From positions 124,001-188,000 of the forward strand of contig CANNBJ010000002.1 in the NCBI GenBank assembly GCA_947502835.1: a stretch of 64,000 bases of DNA. The letters are read 5' to 3'. The DNA is from Bdellovibrionales bacterium (lineage in GTDB: Bacteria > Bdellovibrionota > UBA1018 > CAIMNF01). Below the pieces are notes generated by a model. It did no database searches and was not told the origin of the DNA. It saw nothing but the letters and a program-made list of their open reading frames with translations. Both the position numbers and the translations under genes were made by a program. Of this stretch, positions 25,749 to 34,846 are shown piece by piece; the stretch's first letter is position 1, and every line of letters begins with the position of its first letter.

Positions 25749-26805
25749 CCTTTCCTTGTTTTGACAAATCCCTCCAGCTCTTTCCCGCACGCGCGCGAGG
25801 ATCGAGCTGGAGTTTTCTTACCCAATCACTGTGTTCTTCATAGGTCTTCGAGAACATGTGAGTTCCATCGTTTTTCGAAACGAAATAGAGATAATCGGTA
25901 TCGGCAGGGTAAAGCACCGCCCGCACGGACTCGGGATTCGGATTCGAGATCGGACCCACCGGAAGTCCGGGCACAGTATAGGTATTGTAGGGAGATGGCC
26001 GCCTGAGGTCTTCTCTTGTGAGATTTCCGGTATACGCTTCCCCCATTCCATAGGCCGTGGTGGGATCACTCTGGAATTTCATCTTCTTCTTCATCCGGTT
26101 GAAGAATACGGAAGCAATGACCGGCCGTTCAAAAGAAGCTCCCGTTTCCTTTTCAACCATCGAGGCAAGAATCACCACTTCTCTCCGCGAAAGACCGATC
26201 TCCCTGGCACGGGCCTCGTATTCGGGCGTCCAGGTGTGCAAAAAGGCATCCACCATCCGCTTGATCAGATTGAGTGCTGTTTCCTTGCGATCGAAATAAT
26301 AGGTGTTGGGATAAAGATACCCCTCAAGACTCCTGACCCCCTCTTCCCGCAACCCGAAGGAAACAATGAGCTCAGGCGAGCGAAGGATCTTGAGCACCGC
26401 GTCCCGCGTTCCCAAGCCCTCCTTTTCGAAAATCTCAGCCACCTGAAAAATGTTGTTTCCCTCACGAATCAGAATGGAGCGCTGGATTCCGATTCCGCTC
26501 TTCAGGATTTTGAAGATCTGAAGCGGGGTAAGCGAAGGACTCAACTCATAGTCGGCGGCGCGAATTCCGCTCCATCCCCCTGTGATTCGGCCAAGCCAGT
26601 AAAAGAGCGCACTGTTCTTGATCACACCCTCTTTCTCGAGCGCGAATGAAATCTCGTGCGGGCGCATTCCCTTCAAGACATCAATTTCAACTTTTTTGCT
26701 TGTTGCCGCTGCATCCTTTGCTTCATTCGCAAACCGGTAAAATACGAAAGAAGTGGAAGCGATTCCGAGAAACGAAAGAAACACGAGGAGCTTTGCCCAT
26801 TTCAT
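25723..26805 (-). CDS. mltG: Endolytic murein transglycosylase MltG
   Basis: The 360-residue protein has an N-terminal membrane anchor and a periplasmic YceG domain. The catalytic Glu lies in ILASMVEKETGASFERPVIASVFFNRM (about residue 220), and PSPYNTYTVPGLPVGPISNP is the second family signature. MltG cuts nascent glycan strands and sets their length. A C-terminal extension of about 30 charged residues follows the conserved domain. It is divergent from rho (149-bp gap). Confidence 0.95.
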   Translation of the reverse strand: MKWAKLLVFLSFLGIASTSFVFYRFANEAKDAAATSKKVEIDVLKGMRPHEISFALEKEGVIKNSALFYWLGRITGGWSGIRAADYELSPSLTPLQIFKILKSGIGIQRSILIREGNNIFQVAEIFEKEGLGTRDAVLKILRSPELIVSFGLREEGVRSLEGYLYPNTYYFDRKETALNLIKRMVDAFLHTWTPEYEARAREIGLSRREVVILASMVEKETGASFERPVIASVFFNRMKKKMKFQSDPTTAYGMGEAYTGNLTREDLRRPSPYNTYTVPGLPVGPISNPNPESVRAVLYPADTDYLYFVSKNDGTHMFSKTYEEHSDWVRKLQLDPRARAGKSWRDLSKQGKVKPEGAVE

Positions 26806-26892
26806 GATGGACTCAGGATACCACCTAATTTTCGCTGGACTAGACTAAAAACCTCTGTTAATTTTTCGCGGTCGTTCGAAAAATCCAAATTT

Positions 26893-26898
26893 TTGACA
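26893..26898 (+). promoter_or_regulatory. Possible -35 box of the rho operon promoter
   Basis: TTGACA lies in a very AT-rich stretch 57 nt upstream of the proposed rho start at 26955. A convincing -10 at 16-18 nt was not found (TCATTC is at 17), so the promoter assignment is weak. The rest of the 149-bp mltG-rho gap is AT-rich without other recognised signals. Confidence 0.3.
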
Positions 26899-26954
26899 AT
26901 TTTTTAATCAAATCCTCATTCCGCTTTCTGCTCAAGTAACAAAGGAGTTCTCCC

Positions 26955-28457
26955 ATTAGTACTCAAAACACCCCCCAGAAAAAGCCGGCACAAAAACCCC
27001 CTCACGCAAAGGGGCGACCCCAGCAGCGCATCATTCCCGGAAAAAGGCCCGGGCAGGACATGACCGGACTTCCAGCGGATGAAGATGTGGTTGAAATGGA
27101 TTCAGGCCTGGAAGCCGTTGAAAATCAACACGCCTCACCTGAATCGGAGGTCATTCACTCCACTCCGTCCACGGAGGTTCAAAACGGCGAAGCAGGACAA
27201 AAACGCTCCATGCACCTCAAGGAGCTCAAGAACAAGAAGGCACACGAGCTCATCGAAATGGCGAGCGCCCTTGGAATTGAGAATTCCGGAAGCCTCCGGA
27301 AACAGGACCTCATTTTTGTCATCCTTCAGAAAAAAGCCGAAAAAGACGAACATATTTTTGCGGACGGCGTTCTCGAATGCCTTCCGGACGGTTTCGGATT
27401 CTTGCGTGCTCCCGAGTACAACTATCTTCCCGGGCCCGACGATGTCTATGTGTCACCGTCCCAGATCCGTCGCTTCGGTCTCCGCACCGGGGATACGGTG
27501 AGTGGATCCGTCCGGGCTCCGAAAGAAGGCGAACGCTACTTTGCCCTTCTGAAGGTCGAGCAAGTCAACTTCCAGCCCTCCGAACTCAATTCCGAGCGCA
27601 CACTGTTTGACAATCTCACGCCCCTGTACCCGAAGCAGCGCCTGAACCTCGAATACGTTCCCACCAACTACAGCACCCGGATCATCGACCTCATGGTTCC
27701 ACTCGGAAAGGGACAACGCTGTTTGATCGTCGCCCCTCCTCGGGCAGGAAAAACCGTACTTTTGCAAGACATTGCAAATGCGATCACTTCGAATCATCCC
27801 GAAGTGAAACTGATCGTTCTCTTGATCGATGAGCGTCCGGAGGAAGTTACCGACATGCAACGCTCCGTCAAGGGCGAGGTCATCTCCTCCACCTTCGACG
27901 AACAAGCTTCCCGTCACGTGCAGGTTGCCGAGATGGTCATCGAAAAAGCCAAACGCTTGGTCGAAAACAAATACGACGTGGTGATCCTTCTTGATTCCAT
28001 CACCCGTCTTGCCCGCGCCTACAATGCTGTTGTGCCTCCGTCCGGGAAGATCCTTTCCGGGGGGGTGGATTCAAATGCGCTTCACAAGCCGAAGCGTTTC
28101 TTCGGCGCCGCGCGCAACATCGAAGAGGGCGGATCACTGACCATCATCGCGACAGCTCTAGTCGACACGGGGTCAAGAATGGACGAAGTGATTTTCGAGG
28201 AATTCAAAGGGACCGGCAATTCCGAAATCGTTCTCGACCGAAAGCTCATGGAGAAGCGCGTGTTTCCTTGTCTTGACATCAACAAGTCCGCGACCCGGAA
28301 AGAGGATCTCCTTCTTCCCAAGGAAGTCATCAATCGGATCTGGATCCTTCGCAAGGTTCTGCATCCCATGAACACCGTGGATGCAATGGAGTTCCTCCTC
28401 GACCGGGTGGCCCAGACCAAAACCAACGAAGACTTTGTAAAATCGATGAGTAACTGA
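26955..28457 (+). CDS. rho: Transcription termination factor Rho, probably starting at AUU
   Basis: The hexameric RNA helicase has an N-terminal helical domain ([16 protein letters not shown]), the RNA-binding cold-shock fold ([21 protein letters not shown]), Walker [12 protein letters not shown], Walker [17 protein letters not shown] and the Q/R-loop region. The first in-frame ATG is 27060, with only a poor ribosome site. Upstream the frame stays open to TAA at 26937 and contains AAAGGAG (26941-26947) 7 nt before ATT 26955, followed by codons reading (M)[19 protein letters not shown] is therefore the likely start, giving 500 residues with a basic Pro/Gln-rich N terminus. The rho stop overlaps the prfA ATG. 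Confidence 0.9.
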   Translation: MSTQNTPQKKPAQKPPHAKGRPQQRIIPGKRPGQDMTGLPADEDVVEMDSGLEAVENQHASPESEVIHSTPSTEVQNGEAGQKRSMHLKELKNKKAHELIEMASALGIENSGSLRKQDLIFVILQKKAEKDEHIFADGVLECLPDGFGFLRAPEYNYLPGPDDVYVSPSQIRRFGLRTGDTVSGSVRAPKEGERYFALLKVEQVNFQPSELNSERTLFDNLTPLYPKQRLNLEYVPTNYSTRIIDLMVPLGKGQRCLIVAPPRAGKTVLLQDIANAITSNHPEVKLIVLLIDERPEEVTDMQRSVKGEVISSTFDEQASRHVQVAEMVIEKAKRLVENKYDVVILLDSITRLARAYNAVVPPSGKILSGGVDSNALHKPKRFFGAARNIEEGGSLTIIATALVDTGSRMDEVIFEEFKGTGNSEIVLDRKLMEKRVFPCLDINKSATRKEDLLLPKEVINRIWILRKVLHPMNTVDAMEFLLDRVAQTKTNEDFVKSMSN

Positions 28458-29533
28458 TGTTCGACAAACTCGAGGCGGTTGAATCGCGCTTTTTGGAGAT
28501 TGAGCACAAACTCGGCGATCCATCGCTTGCCGACCGCCCGGACGAGTTTCGCCGGCTCTCCAAGGAACACGCATCGCTTCAGGAAGTTGTGTCGGAGTTC
28601 CGGAATTATCGAAGACTCAAGAACGAGATCAACTCCAATCGTGAGCTCCTTGCCGAGGGAGACGCCGATTTTTCAGCCATGGCCAAGGAGGAACTGAAGA
28701 GCCTCGAGCCCGAACTCGAGGCAAGCACCAAGCGTCTCCAGGTGCTCCTTCTTCCGCAGGATCCAAACGATCAGAAAAACATCCTGCTTGAAATCCGTGC
28801 CGGGGCCGGAGGGGAAGAGGCTGCGCTCTTCGCGGGCGAACTCTACCGTCTGTATCAAAAATTCTCCGAACGCCAAGGTTGGCGCACCGAGGTGATGTCG
28901 GTGAGTCAAGCCGAGAAGGGTGGCTTAAAAGAAGTCATCATGATGATCGAAGGCCAGAAGGTTTTCTCAAGGCTCAAGTTCGAGGCCGGGGTTCACCGTG
29001 TCCAAAGAGTCCCTGAAACCGAGGCGCAGGGTCGGGTGCACACTTCCACCGTCACCGTGGCAGTTTTGCCCGAAGCCGAGGAAGTGGATATCAACATCAA
29101 TCCGGCCGACCTTAGAATCGACGTGTTCCGCTCAAGCGGTGCCGGCGGACAATCCGTAAATACCACCGATTCTGCAGTTCGAATTACCCACATTCCATCA
29201 GGTGTGGTGGTTGCATGTCAGGACGAGCGTTCTCAACTCAAGAACAAGGAAAAGGCGATGAAGATCCTGCGCTCCCGAATCCTTGAAGCAGAACAGGAAA
29301 AAGCCGCAAAAGAACATGCCGATTCAAGGCGCGCCATGGTCGGAACCGGCGATCGTTCCGAACGGATCCGCACCTACAATTTCCCCCAGGGTCGACTGAC
29401 GGACCACCGAATCGGATTCACACTGTATCAGCTCGGCGATGTGATGGAGGGACATGTGGATCAGCTCCTCGATGCCCTGCAAACCCATTACCAAGCGGAA
29501 GCCTTGAAACAGGCCGGATATGCAAGCACTTAA
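28457..29533 (+). CDS. prfA: Peptide chain release factor 1
   Basis: The 358-residue protein releases nascent chains at UAA and UAG. The GGQ motif, in [20 protein letters not shown] at about residue 230, catalyses peptidyl-tRNA hydrolysis. [17 protein letters not shown] and the [20 protein letters not shown]-terminal block are typical of RF1. The start codon overlaps the rho stop by one base (TGATG), and the gene overlaps prmC by 14 nt. Confidence 0.97.
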   Translation: MFDKLEAVESRFLEIEHKLGDPSLADRPDEFRRLSKEHASLQEVVSEFRNYRRLKNEINSNRELLAEGDADFSAMAKEELKSLEPELEASTKRLQVLLLPQDPNDQKNILLEIRAGAGGEEAALFAGELYRLYQKFSERQGWRTEVMSVSQAEKGGLKEVIMMIEGQKVFSRLKFEAGVHRVQRVPETEAQGRVHTSTVTVAVLPEAEEVDININPADLRIDVFRSSGAGGQSVNTTDSAVRITHIPSGVVVACQDERSQLKNKEKAMKILRSRILEAEQEKAAKEHADSRRAMVGTGDRSERIRTYNFPQGRLTDHRIGFTLYQLGDVMEGHVDQLLDALQTHYQAEALKQAGYAST

Positions 29534-30434
29534 GAAGAAGGTCCTCGAGCTGCTCGGATCCACATCCCATTCGAAGTCGCCTGAAGCCGAAGCCGAACAG
29601 ATTCTTTTTCACGTCGCACGGATGAGTAACCACCGCATCAGAAAGCCGAACGACCTGAGTATTCATGAAGTCTCCTTTGGCGCGGGCCAAACCATTGAGG
29701 TTTTGGAAATCGCCGGGAAACGAGCCAAAGGCGTTCCGCTTCAGCACTTGCTCGGGTATCAGTTTTTTTATTCCCGCGAGTACGCAGTGAATTCATCGAC
29801 TTTGATTCCAAGGCCAGAAACAGAGATCCTCGTGGATGAGGCCATTCGCTTTCTGCGCACGCGGGCACCACGTCCGGATTTCCGCTTCGCGGAGCTCGGA
29901 ATCGGCTCCGGGATCATTTCGTGCGAGATTCTGGCTCATTTTCTCGAATCAAAGGGGGTTGCATCCGATGCGAGCCCCGATTCGATTGCGCTGGCCAGAG
30001 GAAATCTCATGGAGCATCTGGGGCCTGACTCCGTCTCCCGGATCCAGATCCTCCAGAGTCCCTCCAGCACCACGGGGTTTGAGATCTTCGAACCCTTCGC
30101 CCCTTTCGATTTGATCCTGTCGAACCCGCCATATCTTTGCCCCGAGGACGAGATCGACCCCGAGGTAGGCCTTTACGAGCCGGCCTCTGCCCTTTTTCCA
30201 CTCACCAATGGAACCCCTTCCAATCCACTTCACTTTTACGAAAGTCTCTTCAATCATGCCCCTCGACTTCTCTCTCGGGGTGGCGCGATCTTTTTGGAAA
30301 TCCCTCACGAACGCGCCGAAAAGATTCTGGCGCTTTTCTCGGGTGGTGGGTTCGATGAACCTCGCCTGATTCCGGACCTTACAGGAAGAAACCGTCTTTT
30401 GTTTGCAACACGGGCCGAGGCTCAAGGAGAATGA
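29520..30434 (+). CDS. prmC: Release factor glutamine methyltransferase
   Basis: The 304-residue SAM-dependent enzyme methylates the Gln of the GGQ motif in release factors, which explains its position directly after prfA. An N-terminal helical substrate-binding domain precedes the Rossmann domain. The latter has FAELGIGSGIISCEILAHF (SAM loop) and LILSNPPYLCPEDE (catalytic NPPY, about residue 200). PLQHLLGYQFF and IPRPETEILV are further family blocks. Relative to the common LDLGTGSG the SAM loop has ELGIGSG. Confidence 0.95.
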   Translation: MQALKKKVLELLGSTSHSKSPEAEAEQILFHVARMSNHRIRKPNDLSIHEVSFGAGQTIEVLEIAGKRAKGVPLQHLLGYQFFYSREYAVNSSTLIPRPETEILVDEAIRFLRTRAPRPDFRFAELGIGSGIISCEILAHFLESKGVASDASPDSIALARGNLMEHLGPDSVSRIQILQSPSSTTGFEIFEPFAPFDLILSNPPYLCPEDEIDPEVGLYEPASALFPLTNGTPSNPLHFYESLFNHAPRLLSRGGAIFLEIPHERAEKILALFSGGGFDEPRLIPDLTGRNRLLFATRAEAQGE

Positions 30435-30435
30435 A

Positions 30436-31701
30436 ATGGAAAAATTGAGAATCATGGGAGGGAGTCGCCTCGAGGGTTCTGTCGGGATCAGTGGAGCAAA
30501 GAATGCAGCTCTCCCCATCCTCTTCGCCACTCTCTTGAGCACTGAAAAATCAACCATCCGAAATGTCCCCGCCCTTGCCGACATCCGCACGACACTCAAA
30601 GTGCTCGAGGCATTGGGGGTTCGCACCAGTTTCGACGAAAACTCCCATACGATTCTGGCAGACGGCACTTTGATCGAATCGATCGAGGCGCCCTATGACC
30701 TGGTGCGGACGATGCGCGCTTCGGTACTTACCCTTGGTCCTCTGCTTGCGAGAAAGGGAGAGGCAAAGGTGAGCCTTCCCGGCGGTTGTGCGATCGGAGC
30801 GCGCCCGGTTGATTTCCACCTCTCAGCACTCGAGGCTCTCGGGGCGAGTTTTTCGATCGAGAACGGATACATTCACGGAACTGCGAAACAGGGTCTCCGC
30901 GGAGGGATCATGAAACTCCCGTTCCCAAGCGTGGGAGCGACCGAAAATGCCTTGATGGCGGCGGCGCTTGCTGAAGGGACATCGATCATTGAAAACGCCG
31001 CACGCGAGCCGGAAATCATTGATTTGAGCGAGGCCCTCCGGACCATGGGTGCCGAGATCGAGGGAGCAGGGGACTCGAGCATTGCCATCAGGGGGAAAGC
31101 CTCCTTGCGGGGAATGAATCACACTGTAGCGCCCGACCGTGTGGAAGCCGCCACCTTCCTGTGCGCAGGCCTGATCACCGGTGGAAGCGTCGAGACCAAG
31201 GGGATTGCACCAGGCTTTCTCGGCTCCGCACTCGACACCCTTGAAAAAATGGGAGCGCGAATCGAACGCATGCCTCATTCGGTTCGAGCCTCGTTTTCGG
31301 GGTCTCTTGAGCCTGTTTCCCTTGAAACTGCGCCTTTCCCGGGTTTTCCTACCGACATGCAGGCCCAATTCATGGCCCTTGCCGTGCGAGCGAATGGCCA
31401 ATCAACCATCAAGGAAAGTATTTTTGAGAATCGGTTCATGCATGTGCCCGAGCTCTGCCGCCTGGGTGCGAAAATCAGAGTCCAGGGAAGCGTGGCCGTT
31501 GTCGACGGTCCGTGCGCACTCACAGGGGCAACGGTCATGGCAACCGATCTGCGTGCAAGTGCGTCCCTGATCCTTGCCGGGCTTGCCGCCAAAGGTGAGA
31601 CAAATGTGAGGAGAATCTATCATCTCGATCGGGGTTACGAGCGAATCGAAGAAAAGCTCCAATCCCTTGGTGCGAACATTCAACGGGATTTCGACAAGTG
31701 A
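30436..31701 (+). CDS. murA: UDP-N-acetylglucosamine 1-carboxyvinyltransferase
   Basis: The protein has 421 residues from ATG 30436, preceded by AAGGAG at a good distance; an earlier in-frame ATG at 30403 lies within prmC. The enzyme adds enolpyruvyl from PEP to UDP-GlcNAc, the first committed step of peptidoglycan synthesis. The catalytic Cys118 in LPGGCAIGARPVDFH marks fosfomycin-sensitive MurA. GISGAKNAALPI and the PGFPTDMQAQFMAL block are also present. It overlaps the next gene by 4 nt (GTGA). Confidence 0.97.
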   Translation: MEKLRIMGGSRLEGSVGISGAKNAALPILFATLLSTEKSTIRNVPALADIRTTLKVLEALGVRTSFDENSHTILADGTLIESIEAPYDLVRTMRASVLTLGPLLARKGEAKVSLPGGCAIGARPVDFHLSALEALGASFSIENGYIHGTAKQGLRGGIMKLPFPSVGATENALMAAALAEGTSIIENAAREPEIIDLSEALRTMGAEIEGAGDSSIAIRGKASLRGMNHTVAPDRVEAATFLCAGLITGGSVETKGIAPGFLGSALDTLEKMGARIERMPHSVRASFSGSLEPVSLETAPFPGFPTDMQAQFMALAVRANGQSTIKESIFENRFMHVPELCRLGAKIRVQGSVAVVDGPCALTGATVMATDLRASASLILAGLAAKGETNVRRIYHLDRGYERIEEKLQSLGANIQRDFDK

Positions 31702-32354
31702 TCACTCCCAAGGAAATCGAAGTGTATTGCGAAGCCCACTCGTCACCCTCACCCGCAATTTTTTCGGCTCTGGACAGTGAGACCAGATCTCACGCACCCG
31801 GCGCTTGGCACATGCAAGTGGGAAGCCTGGAGGGCCGCTTCTTATCACTTTTTGCTCGCGGGATTGGCGCAGTCCGCGTCTTGGAGTTTGGTACCTTCAC
31901 AGGGTGCAGCACACTTCATGTTGCCTTGTCACTTCCAGAGAACGGTAAAATCACAACCCTCGATCGTGATCCTGCGGCACTTTCAATTGCAAAAAAATTC
32001 TGGGAACAAGCAGGTGTGACTCACAAAGTGGAAAGCCTGCTCGGTGATGCCACGGCCAGCTCTGAGCGCCTGGAAAAGGAAATCCGGTCGGGGACTCGAC
32101 CTCATTTTGACTTCGCATTCATTGATGCGGACAAAAGGGCCTATCCCGCCTATTTTGAGCGCGCCCTGGCGTGTGTAAAAAAGGGGGGCTGGATCCTCGT
32201 CGACAATGTGCTTTGGAGTGGACGAGTTCTCAACCCCCGGGATCCAAGCGATCACGCTCTTCACCGCTTCAATGAGCTACGCAAATCAGACCAAAGAGTT
32301 GAACAGGTCATTCTGCCGATTCGAGACGGGGTCATGCTCTGCCTGGTTCTCTAG
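31698..32354 (+). CDS. Class I SAM-dependent O-methyltransferase (family 3)
   Basis: The protein has 218 residues from a GTG start that overlaps the murA stop. It has the catechol/caffeoyl-CoA O-methyltransferase layout: VLEFGTFTGCSTLHVALSL (SAM loop), ITTLDRDPAAL, FDFAFIDADKRAYPAYFE (metal-binding Asp) and ILVDNVLWSGRVLNP (Asp-Asn metal ligands). The substrate is unknown; bacterial members act on catechols or tRNA hydroxyuridine (TrmR-like), and the operon with rho, prfA and prmC makes an RNA or translation-related role worth considering. Confidence 0.85.
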   Translation: MITPKEIEVYCEAHSSPSPAIFSALDSETRSHAPGAWHMQVGSLEGRFLSLFARGIGAVRVLEFGTFTGCSTLHVALSLPENGKITTLDRDPAALSIAKKFWEQAGVTHKVESLLGDATASSERLEKEIRSGTRPHFDFAFIDADKRAYPAYFERALACVKKGGWILVDNVLWSGRVLNPRDPSDHALHRFNELRKSDQRVEQVILPIRDGVMLCLVL

Positions 32355-32519
32355 GGGACCAAACCTTCCTCATTCAATGAATCTCACTGTATACTTTTGT
32401 GCACACCTGCCTGTGAACGAGAGTAGACAGAGACACATGCGTCAGATAAGCCGAACGCTAGCTCGATTTTAACTGTTTGTAATCTATGTGTTTTTATTGC
32501 GCACCCTCCTGGGAACAAG

Positions 32520-32535
32520 TGGCACGAGGGTTGCA
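32520..32535 (+). promoter_or_regulatory. Near-perfect sigma-54 promoter upstream of lpxC
   Basis: TGGCACGAGGGTTGCA matches the RpoN consensus TGGCACG-N4-TTGCA at every fixed position, with 10 nt between the GG and GC dinucleotides. The predicted start point is near 32546, 18 nt before the lpxC ATG. The remaining 165 bp of the gap after the O-methyltransferase gene has AT-rich segments and no gene; no enhancer palindrome was identified. Confidence 0.8.
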
Positions 32536-32563
32536 TTAAACTGGTTGAGGGACAATTTCATCC

Positions 32564-33523
32564 ATGTTCAGGCGTTTTGACCCAAAATCACACCACCAGG
32601 TCACAATTCGGCGCGAAGCTCGAATTGAGGGGGTCGGTTTGCATTCTGGAAAAACCGCATCCATCACACTGAAGCCCGCCCTTCCGAATACAGGAATCAT
32701 TTTTGTTCGTCGAGATCTGGAGAAACCTGTCGCGATTCCTGCAACCTTCGAGTTTGTGACTCAAACCCGTCTTGCGACCACACTTGGCCGCGGAGATGTG
32801 ACCATTTCAACTGTGGAACATCTTCTTTCTGCGTTCAGACTTCTTGGAGTCGACAACGCGCTGGTGGAAGTGGATGGCCCTGAAGTTCCGATCATGGACG
32901 GCTCCGCCTCAAAATTCTGTGATGCCATTCTTTCAGCCGGATTTTTTGATCAGTCCGTCCCTCGGAAAGTTGCGGCCGTGAAGAAGCGCATCGAAGTACG
33001 CAAAGGCGACAAAGTCGCCCTGATCGAGCCCTCGAATCGACTTCAGATCAAGGCGCGGATTGAATGGTCCCATCCCGCAATCGGTGTGCAAGAGCTCTCC
33101 TACACCCTTGGAAAATCGGACTTTCAAGAAATTTCAAAAGCTCGAACCTTTGGCTTCCTGAAGGATGTCGAAGCCCTCAAGAAAGCGGGCTTGGTTCAGG
33201 GTGGCTCCTATGAAAATGCAATCGTTCTCGATGACTCCCGCGTGGTGAACCCCGAAGGGCTCCGCTACGAGGACGAATTCGTTCGCCACAAGGTACTGGA
33301 TGCGATCGGCGACTTCGCTCTTTCCCCAATCCCCATTGTGGGCAATGTCACCCTCGTCAAGGCAGGGCATGAGATTCACGCTGAACTGGTTCAGTCGATT
33401 TTCTCAAATCCCGAGAACTACGAGGTTAAAACCCTTGACGAGATTGAGGCTCCATTGGATTCTCCCTTTGCAGTTGGCCAGCGGATCATGAAACCCGCTA
33501 GGGTCCTGCAGGGCTCCTTTTAG
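32564..33523 (+). CDS. lpxC: UDP-3-O-acyl-N-acetylglucosamine deacetylase
   Basis: The 319-residue zinc enzyme catalyses the committed step of lipid A synthesis. Zinc ligands are visible as His in STVEHLLSAF (about residue 86) and HKVLDAIGDFAL (His and Asp, about 245), and the catalytic His lies in KAGHEIHAELV. EGVGLHSGKTA is the N-terminal signature. It stands alone between a sigma-54 promoter and tRNA-Pro, away from its usual fts/mur context, so lipid A synthesis may be under growth-phase or regulator control here. Confidence 0.97.
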   Translation: MFRRFDPKSHHQVTIRREARIEGVGLHSGKTASITLKPALPNTGIIFVRRDLEKPVAIPATFEFVTQTRLATTLGRGDVTISTVEHLLSAFRLLGVDNALVEVDGPEVPIMDGSASKFCDAILSAGFFDQSVPRKVAAVKKRIEVRKGDKVALIEPSNRLQIKARIEWSHPAIGVQELSYTLGKSDFQEISKARTFGFLKDVEALKKAGLVQGGSYENAIVLDDSRVVNPEGLRYEDEFVRHKVLDAIGDFALSPIPIVGNVTLVKAGHEIHAELVQSIFSNPENYEVKTLDEIEAPLDSPFAVGQRIMKPARVLQGSF

Positions 33524-33551
33524 GAATCCCTACCCCTGATTCTGATTCAGT

Positions 33552-33629
<78 letters not shown>

Positions 33630-33632
33630 TTC

Positions 33633-33668
33633 AAAAGGCCCGCTGATCTTGGAATCAACGGGCCTTTT
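33633..33668. terminator. Terminator between tRNA-Pro and the convergent barrel gene
   Basis: AAAAGGCCCG pairs with CGGGCCTTTT, extended by TGAT/ATCA across one C-A mismatch, around a 6-nt loop. The symmetrical A and T tracts mean it can terminate transcription from both sides. Confidence 0.9.
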
Positions 33669-33687
33669 GAATTCTAGATCCTTCTCC

Positions 33688-34710
33688 TTACAAGAGCGTT
33701 CCCGAAATCCACATTCCCACTCGCAAGGTCTCCGCAAATGAAGCCTGGCTCCCCGTGGACGCACTCACCCGCTGCGCCCCGATGGGCACGCCTTGAATGA
33801 AGGGATAAATCCGCAAAGAGGAGCTCGGCTCGTAGGTCACCCCCATTTGCATGGAGATCGGCTGCAGTCTCCATGCCGTCGAGTTTCCGTTGTTCACCAT
33901 GCTTGCTTGGAAAGGGTTCCAACTCGATCCAACCTGCTTGCGATAATCCAGTACAACTCCTGATGTAATGTAGGTTTTTTCGCTCACCTGGTAGTTGATC
34001 GTTGGACTGAGAGCAAGGGCAAGCTCTGGCTTGTTCAATCCGGAAAAGTTCGCTCGCCTCGATTGTGGCTCCAAGGCGTTGTCGTCCGCATAGAAGAAAT
34101 ATCTCGGAGACAGGACCGAAAACACAGACCACCTTGATCCGCTGGGCTGATAAGAGAAATTCGCAAATACTCCTGGATTGAAAAGGATCTGTCGTTCTCT
34201 TGAGGTATACCCCGTGAATGGAGAGGGCAACACATAGGGCAAATCGGTATTGACTGCACCCGAGAGCTTCCAATCCTTGCCGGCAGCAAGCTTTCCTGAA
34301 ACTCCAACCCGGGGAGATTCCCACCGAAATGGAGTGAACTGCTTGGACTCAACCCCGTTATTGAGGAGAATCACGCTTCGAGTCTGAAGATCGAGGGCAA
34401 TGTCCTCATTCAACTTGTATCGAAAGGAGATGACGTTAAAGAAATTCAAACCGTCATCGCTGGGCCGTCCAAACTGGTTTGGAGGAAATGCCCGGAGATC
34501 AGGATCGAGGCCGGGCCCGTCGAAAAAACTGAAATACGTAATCCCGATCCTGGATTTAAGACCCGACTTTATCCGCTCCCCATCCGCCTGACTTTGCCCC
34601 GTTGGAGCTATACTGGACGAGCTTCCCTTGATTTGCGCAACCGAATCGCCCCCGCAGATCAAAATCGCGGACGCAATGACCCCATTGATACATGAAGATA
34701 TTTTCCCCAT
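33688..34710 (-). CDS. Predicted outer-membrane beta-barrel protein
   Basis: The protein has 340 residues from ATG 34710, chosen for its signal peptide (MGKISSCINGVIASAILICGGDSVAQ). A GTG at 34728 would add six residues read from a G9 tract. The mature part is a run of amphipathic strands with aromatic ends (GITYFSFFDGPGLDP, VISFRYKLNEDIALDLQTRS, WSVFSVLSPRYFFYADD) and looks like a 12- to 16-strand barrel. No family was recognised. The last residues (MWISGTLL) do not end in an aromatic residue. It is monocistronic. Confidence 0.7.
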   Translation of the reverse strand: MGKISSCINGVIASAILICGGDSVAQIKGSSSSIAPTGQSQADGERIKSGLKSRIGITYFSFFDGPGLDPDLRAFPPNQFGRPSDDGLNFFNVISFRYKLNEDIALDLQTRSVILLNNGVESKQFTPFRWESPRVGVSGKLAAGKDWKLSGAVNTDLPYVLPSPFTGYTSRERQILFNPGVFANFSYQPSGSRWSVFSVLSPRYFFYADDNALEPQSRRANFSGLNKPELALALSPTINYQVSEKTYITSGVVLDYRKQVGSSWNPFQASMVNNGNSTAWRLQPISMQMGVTYEPSSSLRIYPFIQGVPIGAQRVSASTGSQASFAETLRVGMWISGTLL

Positions 34711-34712
34711 AT

Positions 34713-34721
34713 CCCCCCCCC
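34713..34721 (-). repeat. G9 homopolymer at the start of the barrel gene
   Basis: Nine C on the plus strand (nine G on the coding strand) begin 3 nt before the proposed ATG at 34710 and would form the Shine-Dalgarno region. Tracts of this length are prone to slippage; see the finding on phase variation. Confidence 0.85.
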
Positions 34722-34846
34722 TTGCCACGCGGATCCTAGTCGAAGGGCATCAATGAAAATAGTTGATATTTTCTAGCTGAAGCTTCGCTTTTTTAGAACT
34801 CAAATGGACACATGGTTCAGTGGCGTTCAACGGCAAGACCGTTTCT

